The notes below the pieces were generated by a model. It worked only from the letters and a program-made list of their open reading frames with translations, searched no databases and was not told where the DNA came from. A stretch of DNA of 61,562 nucleotides from DATGSL01 sp964645585 (GTDB lineage Bacteria > Verrucomicrobiota > Verrucomicrobiia > Opitutales > T3Sed10-336). Below are positions 35,976-44,642 of the stretch, piece after piece. Every line of letters begins with the position of its first letter. The stretch's first letter is position 1. The stretch is from NCBI GenBank assembly GCA_964645585.1, contig CAZYAN010000023.1:1-61562 (forward strand), read 5' to 3'. Position numbers and translations under genes: made by a program.

Positions 35976-36701
35976 ATGAAAACGGTTTTTATGACCGGCG
36001 CGGCCGGGGTCATCGGACGGGCGGTTTGCACCGAGTTGGCGAATCGCGGCCATCGCGTTCGCGCGTTTGACCGCATCCAGGGCAGCTTCGATTGCGACTG
36101 GACGGTCGCTGATCTCGCCGATCGCGAAGCACTCCGGGCGGCCGCGACCGGAGCGGAAGTAGCGATTCACCTCGCCGCGACACCGACCGACGCCGATTTT
36201 TTGAGAGAATTGCTGCCGAACAACATCATTGGCACCTGCAACTTTTTCGAGGCGGCGCGCGAAGCAGGAATCAAGCGCGTGATCGTGACCAGTTCCGTTC
36301 AGGCGGTCGACCGGCTTGCGAGCCCAGGGCACACAGTCGAGGTTCGCGAGGGAACGGCCCCGCTCAACCATTACGCCGTGACCAAAGTCTATGCCGAACA
36401 GCTCGGCCATATGTACGCGCACCGCTTCGCCATGTCGGTGATCGCCGTTCGCCCCGGCTGGGTGCCGCGCGAAAAGCCGAATCCGATGCCGGCAACCGCC
36501 AGCGCCTATCTCAGTCATCGCGACGCCGGCCGGTTCTACGCCGCCTGTGTCGACGCCGAAAAGCTCGCGGCTCCGGGCTTCGAGATCCTCTTCGCCACCA
36601 GCCGGCCCAAAGGGCGCCCGCCGTATGATCTGGAGCCCGCGAAGCGAATCATCGGCTACGACCCCGTGGACACCTGGCCGGAAGGAATGATTTTCACTTG
36701 A
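35976..36701 (+). CDS. NAD(P)-dependent epimerase/dehydratase (extended SDR)
   Basis: Protein of 241 residues, short for the extended SDR family, starting MKTVFMTGAAGVIGRAVC. The Rossmann motif TGAAGVIG (7-14), an 'AIHLAATPTD' segment, 'VTSSVQAVDR' and the catalytic 'HYAVTKVYAEQL' (Y-x3-K) are present. 'AVRPGWVPREKP' follows. Length and motifs resemble uronate dehydrogenase-like enzymes, but the substrate is not determined. Upstream of the ATG the frame runs back to 35787, a region without coding sense that overlaps the neighbouring gene's start. Confidence 0.83.
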   Translation: MKTVFMTGAAGVIGRAVCTELANRGHRVRAFDRIQGSFDCDWTVADLADREALRAAATGAEVAIHLAATPTDADFLRELLPNNIIGTCNFFEAAREAGIKRVIVTSSVQAVDRLASPGHTVEVREGTAPLNHYAVTKVYAEQLGHMYAHRFAMSVIAVRPGWVPREKPNPMPATASAYLSHRDAGRFYAACVDAEKLAAPGFEILFATSRPKGRPPYDLEPAKRIIGYDPVDTWPEGMIFT

Positions 36702-36756
36702 GAGTCGAACGAGAATCGGCTACCCGTTCCTTCGCCGGGTACCCACCCTGTAACGT

Positions 36757-36833
36757 GCGGCAGTAGCTCAGTCGGATAGAGCAGCGGATTTCTAATCCGC
36801 GGGTCGGGGGTTCGAATCCCTCCTGCCGTGCCA
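36757..36833 (+). tRNA. tRNA-Arg (anticodon UCU)
   Basis: A cloverleaf was built by hand. Acceptor arms are GCGGCAG and CTGCCGT (first pair G-U). The D-arm is GCTC...GAGC. The anticodon stem GCGGA/TCCGC encloses loop TTTCTAA, giving anticodon TCT. The variable loop is GGGTC. The T-arm GGGGG/CCCTC encloses TTCGAAT. Discriminator G is at 36830 and CCA is encoded at 36831-36833. It reads AGA (and possibly AGG) codons. Confidence 0.93.
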
Positions 36834-37388
36834 CCTCGAACGACTTATCATGCAACCCGCCCTCGCGTTTAGGAAAAATTGCAAAGGTTTGGGATATCGG
36901 CGTTTTTCGGTCGAATCGATGTCCTTTACAAGCTTGCTGAACGACCGTTTCAAAATCGAAGGGCTGTTTGCGTGCTCGCCTAGAAGCCCGCTCAACTACT
37001 CTCGGGCATCCTCCAGCGGAATATCCTGAGCGCCCCTCTCAAAGAGAGGCAGTAAGCAACCAATAACGAGCGGACCCCCCGGGGTTGAAGCAGGCTATCG
37101 CCATGCCGGGTTATTCCGTTCGCGCTTGGATAAGCGACTTGGTGAAGAGGCTCCCCATGCGGCGAGTACCAGTTGGCGAGATCCAATCGAGACAAAGAAA
37201 AAAGCCCTCCGTCCACATGGGACCAGATGGCAAGCCGACCTCCCTGCAGTCGGCGCACGACTGATAAAAAATGCCTGGTCCGGGGTTGGCGAGGAGAGAA
37301 AAAACGCATTCGCTTGCACTTGACACCGCTCTGAAAATCTCCGATGAATTGCACCTGCTACTGCTAAGCTTCAAGCCCATCATAACCT
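36834..37388. other. Gene-poor stretch downstream of tRNA-Arg
   Basis: About 555 bases with no supported gene. Several overlapping minus-strand frames (36992-37383) have no recognisable product. The position next to a tRNA would fit a decayed integration site, but no attachment repeat or integrase fragment was found. Confidence 0.45.
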
Positions 37389-37422
37389 ATGAAATCTCCC
37401 TCCGTCTCTCTCCCTGGCCGTA

Positions 37423-38256
37423 TTGGCTGCCGGTCTCCTCGTCGGCTCCGCCCACGCGCAATTGACCCTGAATGATACCTACTCGATCCGCAGCGATCCC
37501 AACAACGGCAGACTCGGCCAGCGCTGGGAGCGAATCCAAGTGGAACCCGAAGTCATCAGTGAGCCCTCGGGAATCTTTCTTTACTCGCCGGTCACCACAG
37601 TCCCGATCCGGGCCGATGGAAGCGGCGTTCCTACCGGTCAGACCGGGCTCGGCCGCCGTTTCAACGCGGGGATCTTTTACTTCCAGCTCCCGGAACTGGG
37701 CAGCGGACTTTCCATCGGAAACGCCAGCCTCGAGTTCACCTTTCTGAGCGCTCCCGTTGCTGGCGTCGGCGACGGCAGCGTCGATCTCTGGGGGCTCGGT
37801 TACAGCTCCACTCCGAGCATTCCCGAGGCGGATTGGCCGAAGTATTGGCATGCGGACGAAACCGATACCACAGAAGCTATGGGGATGGGGCCCGAGTCCG
37901 TTGTCAAAAAAATCCAGAACGACATTATCTCAAAGGAGGCGGTGCCGGCTAATGACTCCCGGTTCTCCACAGATGAGACCGGTTCCGCCCTCCTCAGCGG
38001 CTTCCTGAACGACCTTTACGCCGCCGGCGCGCAACCTGGAGATTACGCTGTCTTCCGGCTCAGCTACGACAATGTGTACGACGCCAATGCCTTGATCCTC
38101 GGCTACAACGTGGCTGGATCCGGTGCGACCGAGGCCGCCACTGATCCCACCCTCTCCTTCACCGTGATTCCCGAATCGTCCACCGTCGCCTTCTTGAGCG
38201 GCCTCGCCGCTCTCGCCGCCGCCGGTTTTGTTCGGCATCGCCGCAGGCAGGCATGA
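37423..38256 (+). CDS. PEP-CTERM-like secreted protein, with likely frameshift in signal peptide
   Basis: The frame yields about 277 residues of a secreted protein with Gly/Asp-rich beta segments. The C-terminus 'IPESSTVAFLSGLAALAAAGFV' followed by 'RHRRR' is a PEP-CTERM sorting signal in which the motif reads Pro-Glu-Ser. The only in-frame starts are CTG 37414 and TTG 37423, which give too short a leader. An ATG at 37389 is in another frame. Adding one TC unit to the TCTCTCTC tract (37405-37412) would join MKSPSVS to 'LSLAVLAAGLLVGSAHAQ', a complete signal peptide. No exosortase gene lies in the window. The function is unknown. Confidence 0.7.
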   Translation: MAAGLLVGSAHAQLTLNDTYSIRSDPNNGRLGQRWERIQVEPEVISEPSGIFLYSPVTTVPIRADGSGVPTGQTGLGRRFNAGIFYFQLPELGSGLSIGNASLEFTFLSAPVAGVGDGSVDLWGLGYSSTPSIPEADWPKYWHADETDTTEAMGMGPESVVKKIQNDIISKEAVPANDSRFSTDETGSALLSGFLNDLYAAGAQPGDYAVFRLSYDNVYDANALILGYNVAGSGATEAATDPTLSFTVIPESSTVAFLSGLAALAAAGFVRHRRRQA

Positions 38257-38277
38257 ACGTTGTCTGATTGACCTTTC

Positions 38278-38314
38278 AAAAAGCCCGCGAGCCGCAAACC
38301 TCGCGGGCTTTTTT
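38278..38314. terminator. Bidirectional rho-independent terminator
   Basis: AAAAAGCCCGCGAG (38278-38291) pairs with CTCGCGGGCTTTTT (38300-38313) around an 8-base loop, with T-runs or A-runs on both sides. It sits 22 bases after the PEP-CTERM-like gene stop. It also lies downstream of the minus-strand peptide ABC operon, so it can serve both. Confidence 0.9.
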
Positions 38315-38509
38315 GCCCTTGCGAAACCGGGCCAGGGTTCAAAATTCCCTCATCCCCCGAAGAGCAGCCGTCGCTTCCAGAATCCGTCCGCGTTACTAAT
38401 AAAACCGCGCCCAGCCAAACCAGGTTCAACCTCAATGCGCGATCGCCCCTGACGAACATCGGCAAGCGTGGAGACCTGTTCCGTCCTCCGCGCCGCGCGG
38501 ACAGGGTCG

Positions 38510-39376
38510 TCAGGCGTCTTTCAACTGCTCGTAGTCGATTGTGGTCAGGCGGTCGCGTTTGGCGCCGAGGCGGGGAATGCAGGCGATGAGGGCTCGGGTA
38601 TACGGGTGCCGCGGATTCGAGAGAACGTCCGCCGTCGGGCCGGCCTCGACGATCTTTCCGCGGAACATGACGATCACTTTGTCGGCGAACCCGTGCACGA
38701 TGCCGAAATTGTGCGTGATCAGCAGAATCGACATCCCAAGATCCCGTTTCAACTCGAGCAGCAGATCCATGATCTGCGCCTGGATCGTCACATCCAGCGC
38801 GGTCGTCGGCTCGTCGGCCACCAGCAGTTTTGGATGACAAGCGAGCGCCATCGCGATCATGACACGCTGCTGCATGCCCCCGCTCAATTGGTGCGGATAA
38901 TCTTTATAGCGTTTCGCGGCATCGCGAATTTTCACCTGGTCGAGCACACGAATGATTTCTTCGCGCACATCTTTCACTTCCGGCCGGTGCAGGCGAATCA
39001 CTTCGGCGATCTGATTGCCAATCGTGAAAACCGGATTGAGCGACGTCGATGGCTCTTGGAAAACATAGGCGATCTCCTTGCCGCGAACTTTGCGCAGTTC
39101 GGCTTCGGAGAGTTTTAAAAGATCGCGCCCCTCGAATCGAATCTCTCCGTCGATCGTGCAAACCGGCGGCCGGGGAAGCAGGCGGGTCATCGACAGCGCC
39201 GTCACACTCTTGCCGCTCCCGCTCTCGCCGACGACCGCCAGGGTATCCCCTTTGTCCATCGAAAAAGAAATGCCGTCGACGGCACGCGTCACTTGGTCAC
39301 GCCCGTGAAACTGGATCGCCAGATCGCGAACGTCGAGAAAGGCACCGTGCGGCTGAGATTGGGCTCTGTCGGTCAT
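38510..39376 (-). CDS. Peptide ABC importer ATP-binding protein (OppD/DppD type)
   Basis: ATPase of 288 residues starting MTDRAQSQPHGAFLD; the start is set by a 4-base overlap (ATGA, 39373-39376) with the permease gene. Walker A GESGSGKS, signature 'LSGGMQQRVMIAMAL' and Walker B 'LLVADEPTTALD' are intact. 'RHPYTRALIACIPRL' is the characteristic C-terminal segment of the OppD/F group, but the protein ends soon after and lacks the Cys-rich tail of many OppD proteins. No second ATPase (OppF) follows. The importer would therefore need an ATPase homodimer or a partner encoded elsewhere. Confidence 0.87.
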   Translation of the reverse strand: MTDRAQSQPHGAFLDVRDLAIQFHGRDQVTRAVDGISFSMDKGDTLAVVGESGSGKSVTALSMTRLLPRPPVCTIDGEIRFEGRDLLKLSEAELRKVRGKEIAYVFQEPSTSLNPVFTIGNQIAEVIRLHRPEVKDVREEIIRVLDQVKIRDAAKRYKDYPHQLSGGMQQRVMIAMALACHPKLLVADEPTTALDVTIQAQIMDLLLELKRDLGMSILLITHNFGIVHGFADKVIVMFRGKIVEAGPTADVLSNPRHPYTRALIACIPRLGAKRDRLTTIDYEQLKDA

Positions 39377-40416
39377 CGAACTTGGGTTTTCATTCTTGGA
39401 TCGACAATGTCGCGAAGCACATCGCCAAGGACATTGTACGCAATGACAGTGATAAAAATGGCCGCGCCGGGAAGCAGGAGCCACCACAAATTCATCATGA
39501 AGACTTTCGAATCCTGCGCCTGCGAAAGCATCAGTCCCCACGAACTCGCCGGCTCCTGAATCCCCAGTCCAAGGAAACTGAGCGCCGCTTCGCCCAAAAT
39601 GTAGGCCGGGATGCTCAAGGTCGCGGCAACGACGAGATAGCTGAAGGCATTCGGAAGAATGTGGCGAAATAAAATCTTTGAGGTGGACTGCCCCAGAATT
39701 TCAGCCGCGAGGACAAATGGCCGTTGCCGGAGCGAAAGCGACAAGCCGCGAATGATTCGCGCGGTCCCGGCCCAGCCGATAAATGCCAAGATTACCACGA
39801 TCAAAAAATACATTTGGTCTGATCCAAATTTATCGGCAAACGCCGCGCGCAGCGCCAGCAGCAGGTACAAGCCCGGCACCGCCATCAGTATCTCGACAAA
39901 TCGCATCGCTGCCGAATCCACCAGTCCTCCAAAGTACCCGGCCAGCCCGCCGATGATGAACCCGAGCGTCATCGTGATACTGATCCCGATCAGTCCGATG
40001 CTCAGCGATATCTGCGATCCAAAAAGCAATCGCGAAAAGACATCGCGGCCGGTCGAATCACTGCCGAGCAAGTAAATGCGTTCCGGCTCGTCCACGGAAA
40101 AGAGATGACGGTTCCATGGAATCAGTCCGAGGATCCTGTATTCGAATCCTTTCGTGAAAAACCTCACTGGCGCCGTCTCGCCCGATCTTTCATATTCCGC
40201 GGGAGCAACCTGATTGTATAGATGCACGTGCAGGCCGCCATCGCGCCACGTGAGCGCTGTCGGCGGATGATAGGTTTTGTCCAGCGCCTGCGTCGAGGTT
40301 CTGTATGGCGCGAGGAACGGCGCGAAGATGGCCACCAGATAGAGCAGCCCGAGTATAATCAGCGCGGCGAGACCGGCCGGACGCCGCATGACTTCCCTGA
40401 AAATGTTTTCTTTCAT
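39373..40416 (-). CDS. Peptide ABC importer permease (OppC/DppC type)
   Basis: Membrane protein of 347 residues with six predicted helices, starting 'MKENIFREVMRRPAGLAALI'. A large periplasmic loop is present after the first helix. 'LGSDSTGRDVFSRLLFGSQIS' is diagnostic of the OppC/DppC family, and 'EILGQSTSKILFRHILPNAF' contains the EAA loop contacting the ATPase. It lies 30 bases after the OppB-type gene and overlaps the ATPase gene by four bases. Confidence 0.9.
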   Translation of the reverse strand: MKENIFREVMRRPAGLAALIILGLLYLVAIFAPFLAPYRTSTQALDKTYHPPTALTWRDGGLHVHLYNQVAPAEYERSGETAPVRFFTKGFEYRILGLIPWNRHLFSVDEPERIYLLGSDSTGRDVFSRLLFGSQISLSIGLIGISITMTLGFIIGGLAGYFGGLVDSAAMRFVEILMAVPGLYLLLALRAAFADKFGSDQMYFLIVVILAFIGWAGTARIIRGLSLSLRQRPFVLAAEILGQSTSKILFRHILPNAFSYLVVAATLSIPAYILGEAALSFLGLGIQEPASSWGLMLSQAQDSKVFMMNLWWLLLPGAAIFITVIAYNVLGDVLRDIVDPRMKTQVR

Positions 40417-40446
40417 CGTGACGCCGCGTGTCGTGGTTCCTCCTCT

Positions 40447-41451
40447 TTATTTTTCCAGGCGAATTCTCGGATCGACCTTCGCCAGCGCGATGTCGGCCAG
40501 CAAATTACCCGCGACAAGCATGACCGAGCCCATAACGACCGCACCGAGAACAACGAACTGGTCCTGGCGTAAGAACGCCTGAAAGATCAGCTGTCCGAGT
40601 CCCGGATAATTCATCACCGTTTCCACGAGAAGCGCCCCGCTCAGGAGCGATGAAAAAGCAAATCCCATCATGCTGATCAGCGGATTGATCGCGTTGCGAA
40701 AGACATGACGAAACATGATCGTGCCCTCTGGCATGCCTTTCGCCCGGGCGGTCGTGACAAAATCCGAACGAATGACGTCGAGAAAACTCGACCGCATGAT
40801 CCGCATCAGCCCCGCGACACTGCCAAGCCCCAGCACGAGAGCCGGCAGGATAAGATGATGGAGGATGTCCAGAATTCGCCCGCCGAGAGGAAGAAATTCG
40901 TGGTGCGGTGATGTCAGTCCGCCGATCGGAAACAATCCGGTCTGCGCCGCGAAGAAGATGGCCAGGAGGGCGAGAAAGAACTCGGGGATCGAGAGCGCCG
41001 CGTACGCCAGGAGCGCGCTGACACGATCGAAGATTGAGTCTTTATAGATTGCGGCCAAGACTCCGAGCGGGATCGCGACCGACCATGCGATCAGCAAAGA
41101 CGAGCAGGACAAAAGGAGCGTCGCGGGAATTCTCTGCATCAAGAGTTCGGATACCATGACTCGGTACGTCCACGAGTACCCGAAGTTGACCGAAAAACTA
41201 AGCCCGGTCTCCGCGCTGTAGCTTATCGGAAAAATGTTCCTCAGCCACAGGAAGTATTGCTGCACGGGATGCTTATTGAGCCCGAACTCCTCCTCAAGCT
41301 GTTCAATATAACGATCGTCGATGTCAGGCTGAGCCCGGATCGGTGTCAAAAAATCCCCCGGCGCAAGGTTCATCAATAGAAACACCATAAGCGTGATCGC
41401 CAGGAGCATGGGAATCAGCGCAAGAAAGCGTTTAATGATAAAAGTCTTCAT
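40447..41451 (-). CDS. Peptide ABC importer permease (OppB/DppB type)
   Basis: Membrane protein of 334 residues starting MKTFIIKRFLALIPMLLAIT at the ATG at 41451; a TTG nine bases upstream is less likely. 'FLLMNLAPGDFLTPIRAQ' and 'YIEQLEEEFGLNKHPVQQYF' are typical OppB N-terminal features. The EAA-type loop 'TTARAKGMPEGTIMFRHVFR' lies near residue 220. It follows the substrate-binding protein gene by 16 bases. Confidence 0.9.
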   Translation of the reverse strand: MKTFIIKRFLALIPMLLAITLMVFLLMNLAPGDFLTPIRAQPDIDDRYIEQLEEEFGLNKHPVQQYFLWLRNIFPISYSAETGLSFSVNFGYSWTYRVMVSELLMQRIPATLLLSCSSLLIAWSVAIPLGVLAAIYKDSIFDRVSALLAYAALSIPEFFLALLAIFFAAQTGLFPIGGLTSPHHEFLPLGGRILDILHHLILPALVLGLGSVAGLMRIMRSSFLDVIRSDFVTTARAKGMPEGTIMFRHVFRNAINPLISMMGFAFSSLLSGALLVETVMNYPGLGQLIFQAFLRQDQFVVLGAVVMGSVMLVAGNLLADIALAKVDPRIRLEK

Positions 41452-41467
41452 ATCGGGCAATGGCCGC

Positions 41468-43234
41468 TTACGGGGCCCAAATCTCGTCCAGGTTCCAAAT
41501 CACCGGGCCCATCGCGGGAATCTTAAGATTTTGCCAGCGGTTCTTCAATCCGACATAATTCGTCGGCGTCACCAGGTAGATGAATGGCACCTGTTCGCTC
41601 ATGATTTGCTGCACTTCGGCCCAATACTGACGCCGCAGGTCCTCGTCGAGAGTCTTCAACTGCGCGACCATAAGCTCGTCGATTCGCGCCTCCCAAGGGG
41701 TCGCGGGCTCCGGCTGCGCGGGATTCCATTGATGCAAGCGACCGGCGCTGTGATAAATTGACATGCCGCCCGACGGATCAATGCCGCCGGTGAAGCCAAG
41801 AAGCCCGGCCTCGTAGTCGAACGAGGATTGAATTTTCGTCACAAGGGTGCCGAAATCGAGAAACTGCACCTGAACATCGATCCCGATATCCTGCATGTTT
41901 TCCCGAAAGACAGTCGCCATCGCGGTGCGAATCGGATTCTCATGATTGGTGATCAAACTGAAGCTCACACGATTGCCTTCCGCGTCGACAAGACGGCCCG
42001 CCGCGTCCCAATTGAAACCGGCTTCAGCCAGCAATTCCCGCGAGCGCCCGGGATTGTACGGATACTTCTTTACATCCGGATTATACCACTTCCTGTTGGC
42101 GGGTGATTCCGGGCCCCAGAGTGGAGTGCCCCGCCCGAAGAGAACACCGTCAATGATGCCTTCGCGGTCGATACCATACGAGATCGCTTGGCGAAACTTC
42201 TGGTTCGAAAACCAGGCCAGCTTGTGGGGCGGCAGATACGGCTTGCCGTTCGCGTCGGCGCCGGAATTTTGGTTGAACCAAATGAAGTTCGAGCTGGTTG
42301 CCGGGCCGCGCTCGTGAACGGTGTAGTCGTACCGCTCCTCATACCGCCGGATCCAGTTGACGTTGTCGGGTGTGATGCGCTCTTCATAATCCGACTGGCC
42401 GTTCGCGAAAGCCGCCATCGACGCGTTCTGATCGGAGACAAAGGAAGCGATGATGATATCGATATACGGCAGGCGCTGCCCTTCCGGGTCGACCCGCCAA
42501 TAATGGGGATTGGCCTCGAAGACGAGCCGCTGCCCCGCCGTAAACGATCGCAGCCGATACAGCCCCATGCCGACCAGTTCCTCCGGATGATGCTGCGCGG
42601 TTCCGATACTCCACATCTGAAGCAGGGTCCCGTCGTCAAACGCTTCCTGCAGTTTGTGCTTCGGAAGGATCGGTCTTCCCATGAAGAGCAAAAACGGCGC
42701 GAAAACATCCGGTGTGGCGATCTGCACCGTGAGGTCGTCAATCTTCTCCACTTCGAATGGCTCTCCATCAACCGACATGTCGTACGCGCCCCGATTCGGG
42801 AAACGCTTGTCATAGATCGCCTGAAACGTGAAGACGACGTCATCCGCCGAAAACGGGTGCCCGTCGCTCCAACGAAGACCCGGCCGCAAATGAAACGTAA
42901 ACGTCTTGCTGTCCTCGGAAACATCCCACGATTCCGCCAAAGCCGGGACGACTTCTTCCTGAACCGGATCGTACGTGGTCAAACCCGCGTGAATCATCGC
43001 GATCGCGCCGCTCGAAGTCGCATCTTCGCTGACCAGAGGATTGAAGGTATTCGGCTGGCCGGGAAAGGTGTACATGAAAATCGATCCAGTCTCGCCGGGA
43101 ACGATTTCCGCCACATCCGCCCCTTCGGGAATCGGATGCTCTTCACGCTCAAAGGTCATCTCAGCGCCGCATGCGCCGAGAAGCAACGGACACACCAGCA
43201 TCCAAAACCGTCGAAGGAGTAAATCTTGAACCAT
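41468..43234 (-). CDS. Peptide ABC importer substrate-binding lipoprotein (family 5)
   Basis: Protein of about 588 residues. 'FWMLVCPLLLGACGAE' is a lipoprotein signal with the lipobox LLGAC, so it is anchored at the outside of the inner membrane. The family-5 segments 'GLTTYDPVQEEVVPALAESW', 'FTFHLRPGLRWSDGHPFSAD' and 'FRQAISYGIDREGIIDGVLF' are present. It captures oligopeptides or similar substrates for the permeases encoded next. It is the first gene of the operon running 43234 to 38510. A GTG three bases before the ATG is also possible. Confidence 0.9.
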   Translation of the reverse strand: MVQDLLLRRFWMLVCPLLLGACGAEMTFEREEHPIPEGADVAEIVPGETGSIFMYTFPGQPNTFNPLVSEDATSSGAIAMIHAGLTTYDPVQEEVVPALAESWDVSEDSKTFTFHLRPGLRWSDGHPFSADDVVFTFQAIYDKRFPNRGAYDMSVDGEPFEVEKIDDLTVQIATPDVFAPFLLFMGRPILPKHKLQEAFDDGTLLQMWSIGTAQHHPEELVGMGLYRLRSFTAGQRLVFEANPHYWRVDPEGQRLPYIDIIIASFVSDQNASMAAFANGQSDYEERITPDNVNWIRRYEERYDYTVHERGPATSSNFIWFNQNSGADANGKPYLPPHKLAWFSNQKFRQAISYGIDREGIIDGVLFGRGTPLWGPESPANRKWYNPDVKKYPYNPGRSRELLAEAGFNWDAAGRLVDAEGNRVSFSLITNHENPIRTAMATVFRENMQDIGIDVQVQFLDFGTLVTKIQSSFDYEAGLLGFTGGIDPSGGMSIYHSAGRLHQWNPAQPEPATPWEARIDELMVAQLKTLDEDLRRQYWAEVQQIMSEQVPFIYLVTPTNYVGLKNRWQNLKIPAMGPVIWNLDEIWAP

Positions 43235-43597
43235 CACAGACTTGCCGGAAAAAAATCCTATTGTGTCGACTGCCGGAATGGCAATCCGATTGACGTCGCC
43301 CCGCCGGGTTTCCCGTTCCTACCGGCAATCCCTGATGGGCGCGTGGTCACGGGAGCGCCAAAGCGCCCGATTGTCAACTGATGCGACACCGATTTAACCG
43401 TGGCGTTTCAATCTCCGACGAAGCGTTCAGGCCTCCGTTGATTGCACGGGGCTGAGATCGCCAAGCTCCCGATTGGCCGACAATGGCCAAATCCGACTAA
43501 ACAGGCCAACCGCATGCTTTTCAAACGGCCGCCTTCCTGTTACCTTCTCCGCGATCTTAATCACCAAATTCACGTTTCCCGCCTTATGCCTGCAGTC
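43235..43597. other. Intergenic region between divergent genes
   Basis: About 360 bases between the peptide-importer operon and the VanY-like gene. GGGCGC (43337-43342) and GCGCCC (43363-43368) can form a short stem. No gene is supported; the minus-strand frame 43427-43795 mostly overlies the VanY-like gene. Confidence 0.4.
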
Positions 43598-44524
43598 ATG
43601 AATCGTTGCCTCCCGGTTGCAATCCTCTCCCTCGGATGCTGCGTCGCTCCAATCCATGCAAATGCGGCGACGGAGAGTGCCGCCGTTCTCAATGAACCGA
43701 GGGTGATCGAATATGTCATCGAACGAAAGCTCACCCTGCGCCCGGTCACTATCGATCCGCTGGGAGCGGATTCCGCCGCTCCGTGGCGTATCCACCTCAA
43801 CGCGATCAATGTGCGAAGCGTTCCCGGCACAGAGGGAAAAGTGCTCGGAAGACTCGAACTGGATGCGGAGCTCTCAGGGGCGTATTTACTGATCGACGAG
43901 ACAGACGAGGAGTGGCTGGAAATCGATTTTTCCGGCCGGACCGGCTACGTCTCGCGCCTGGGCTTCAGCCGCGTCCATCCAGCGAATCTTCAAATGATTG
44001 AGGAGCATGGAAATCTGCCGATCGGGCGCGAGGTGGTCAACCGTTGGTGGGGAATTCCGCTCGACTACGAGGCCGACGACCTTGTGCCGCTCCCGCCCGA
44101 GATAACCCGCGACGGTGAACCGGGATCGTTTCGCCTCCGAAAGGAAGCGGCGGATTCACTCGTGAAGATGTTTGAGGCGATGCGAGCCGACGGAATCGAA
44201 GCCTATGTTTCTTCCTCCTACCGATCCGGCGAGACCCAGCAATCGATCTTTCTCCAGAGGATGCGCGAACGGCTGAATCAGCGCGGCACGGCACCGCCGG
44301 GGCACAGCGAACATCAGCTTGGAACGACCGTGGACATTTCATCCGTTCCCGCGGGACGGCGCGCGCTCAAAAATGGCGACCCCCAGCACGACTGGCTCCG
44401 GAAACACGCGGCGAAATACGGATGGCGGCAGACCTATTTCGCCCACAATGTGGAGGAAACCGGCTACATCGAGGAGCCGTGGCACTGGCGCTATGTCGGA
44501 AAACCCGCGCCCAAGAGCGAATGA
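43598..44524 (+). CDS. D-alanyl-D-alanine carboxypeptidase (VanY, peptidase M15B) with SH3b domain
   Basis: Protein of 308 residues starting MNRCLPVAILSLGC; ATGs at 43586 and 43598 are both possible. A signal peptide ends near 'IHANA'. Residues of about 66-125 form a bacterial SH3 domain ('INVRSVPGTEGKVLGRLEL', 'WLEIDFSGRTGYVSRL'). The zinc peptidase domain has 'VSSSYRSGETQQSIFLQRM', 'PPGHSEHQLGTTVDISS' with His 239 and Asp 246, and 'EPWHWRYVG' with Glu 293 and His 296. It would trim peptidoglycan stem peptides in the periplasm. The SH3b domain probably binds the wall. It appears to be a single-gene unit. Confidence 0.9.
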   Translation: MNRCLPVAILSLGCCVAPIHANAATESAAVLNEPRVIEYVIERKLTLRPVTIDPLGADSAAPWRIHLNAINVRSVPGTEGKVLGRLELDAELSGAYLLIDETDEEWLEIDFSGRTGYVSRLGFSRVHPANLQMIEEHGNLPIGREVVNRWWGIPLDYEADDLVPLPPEITRDGEPGSFRLRKEAADSLVKMFEAMRADGIEAYVSSSYRSGETQQSIFLQRMRERLNQRGTAPPGHSEHQLGTTVDISSVPAGRRALKNGDPQHDWLRKHAAKYGWRQTYFAHNVEETGYIEEPWHWRYVGKPAPKSE

Positions 44525-44642
44525 CAGTTCCCGGATCGACCGCCGCAACTTCGACATGCCCATACATCCACGATGCTGGACAAAAACAACATCCCCACAG
44601 ATCCCGATGGAACCTGGGCTCAAGCCACTCGCCTGGCGGCAA

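Noticed and set aside
36792..36995. Minus-strand frame ending in RDSNPRPAD
   Set aside because: The C-terminal part is the antisense translation of the tRNA-Arg gene, a well-known false gene; the rest has no recognisable content.
36992..37383. Overlapping minus-strand frames downstream of tRNA-Arg
   Set aside because: Two frames overlap each other without a ribosome binding site or recognisable protein; neither could be preferred.
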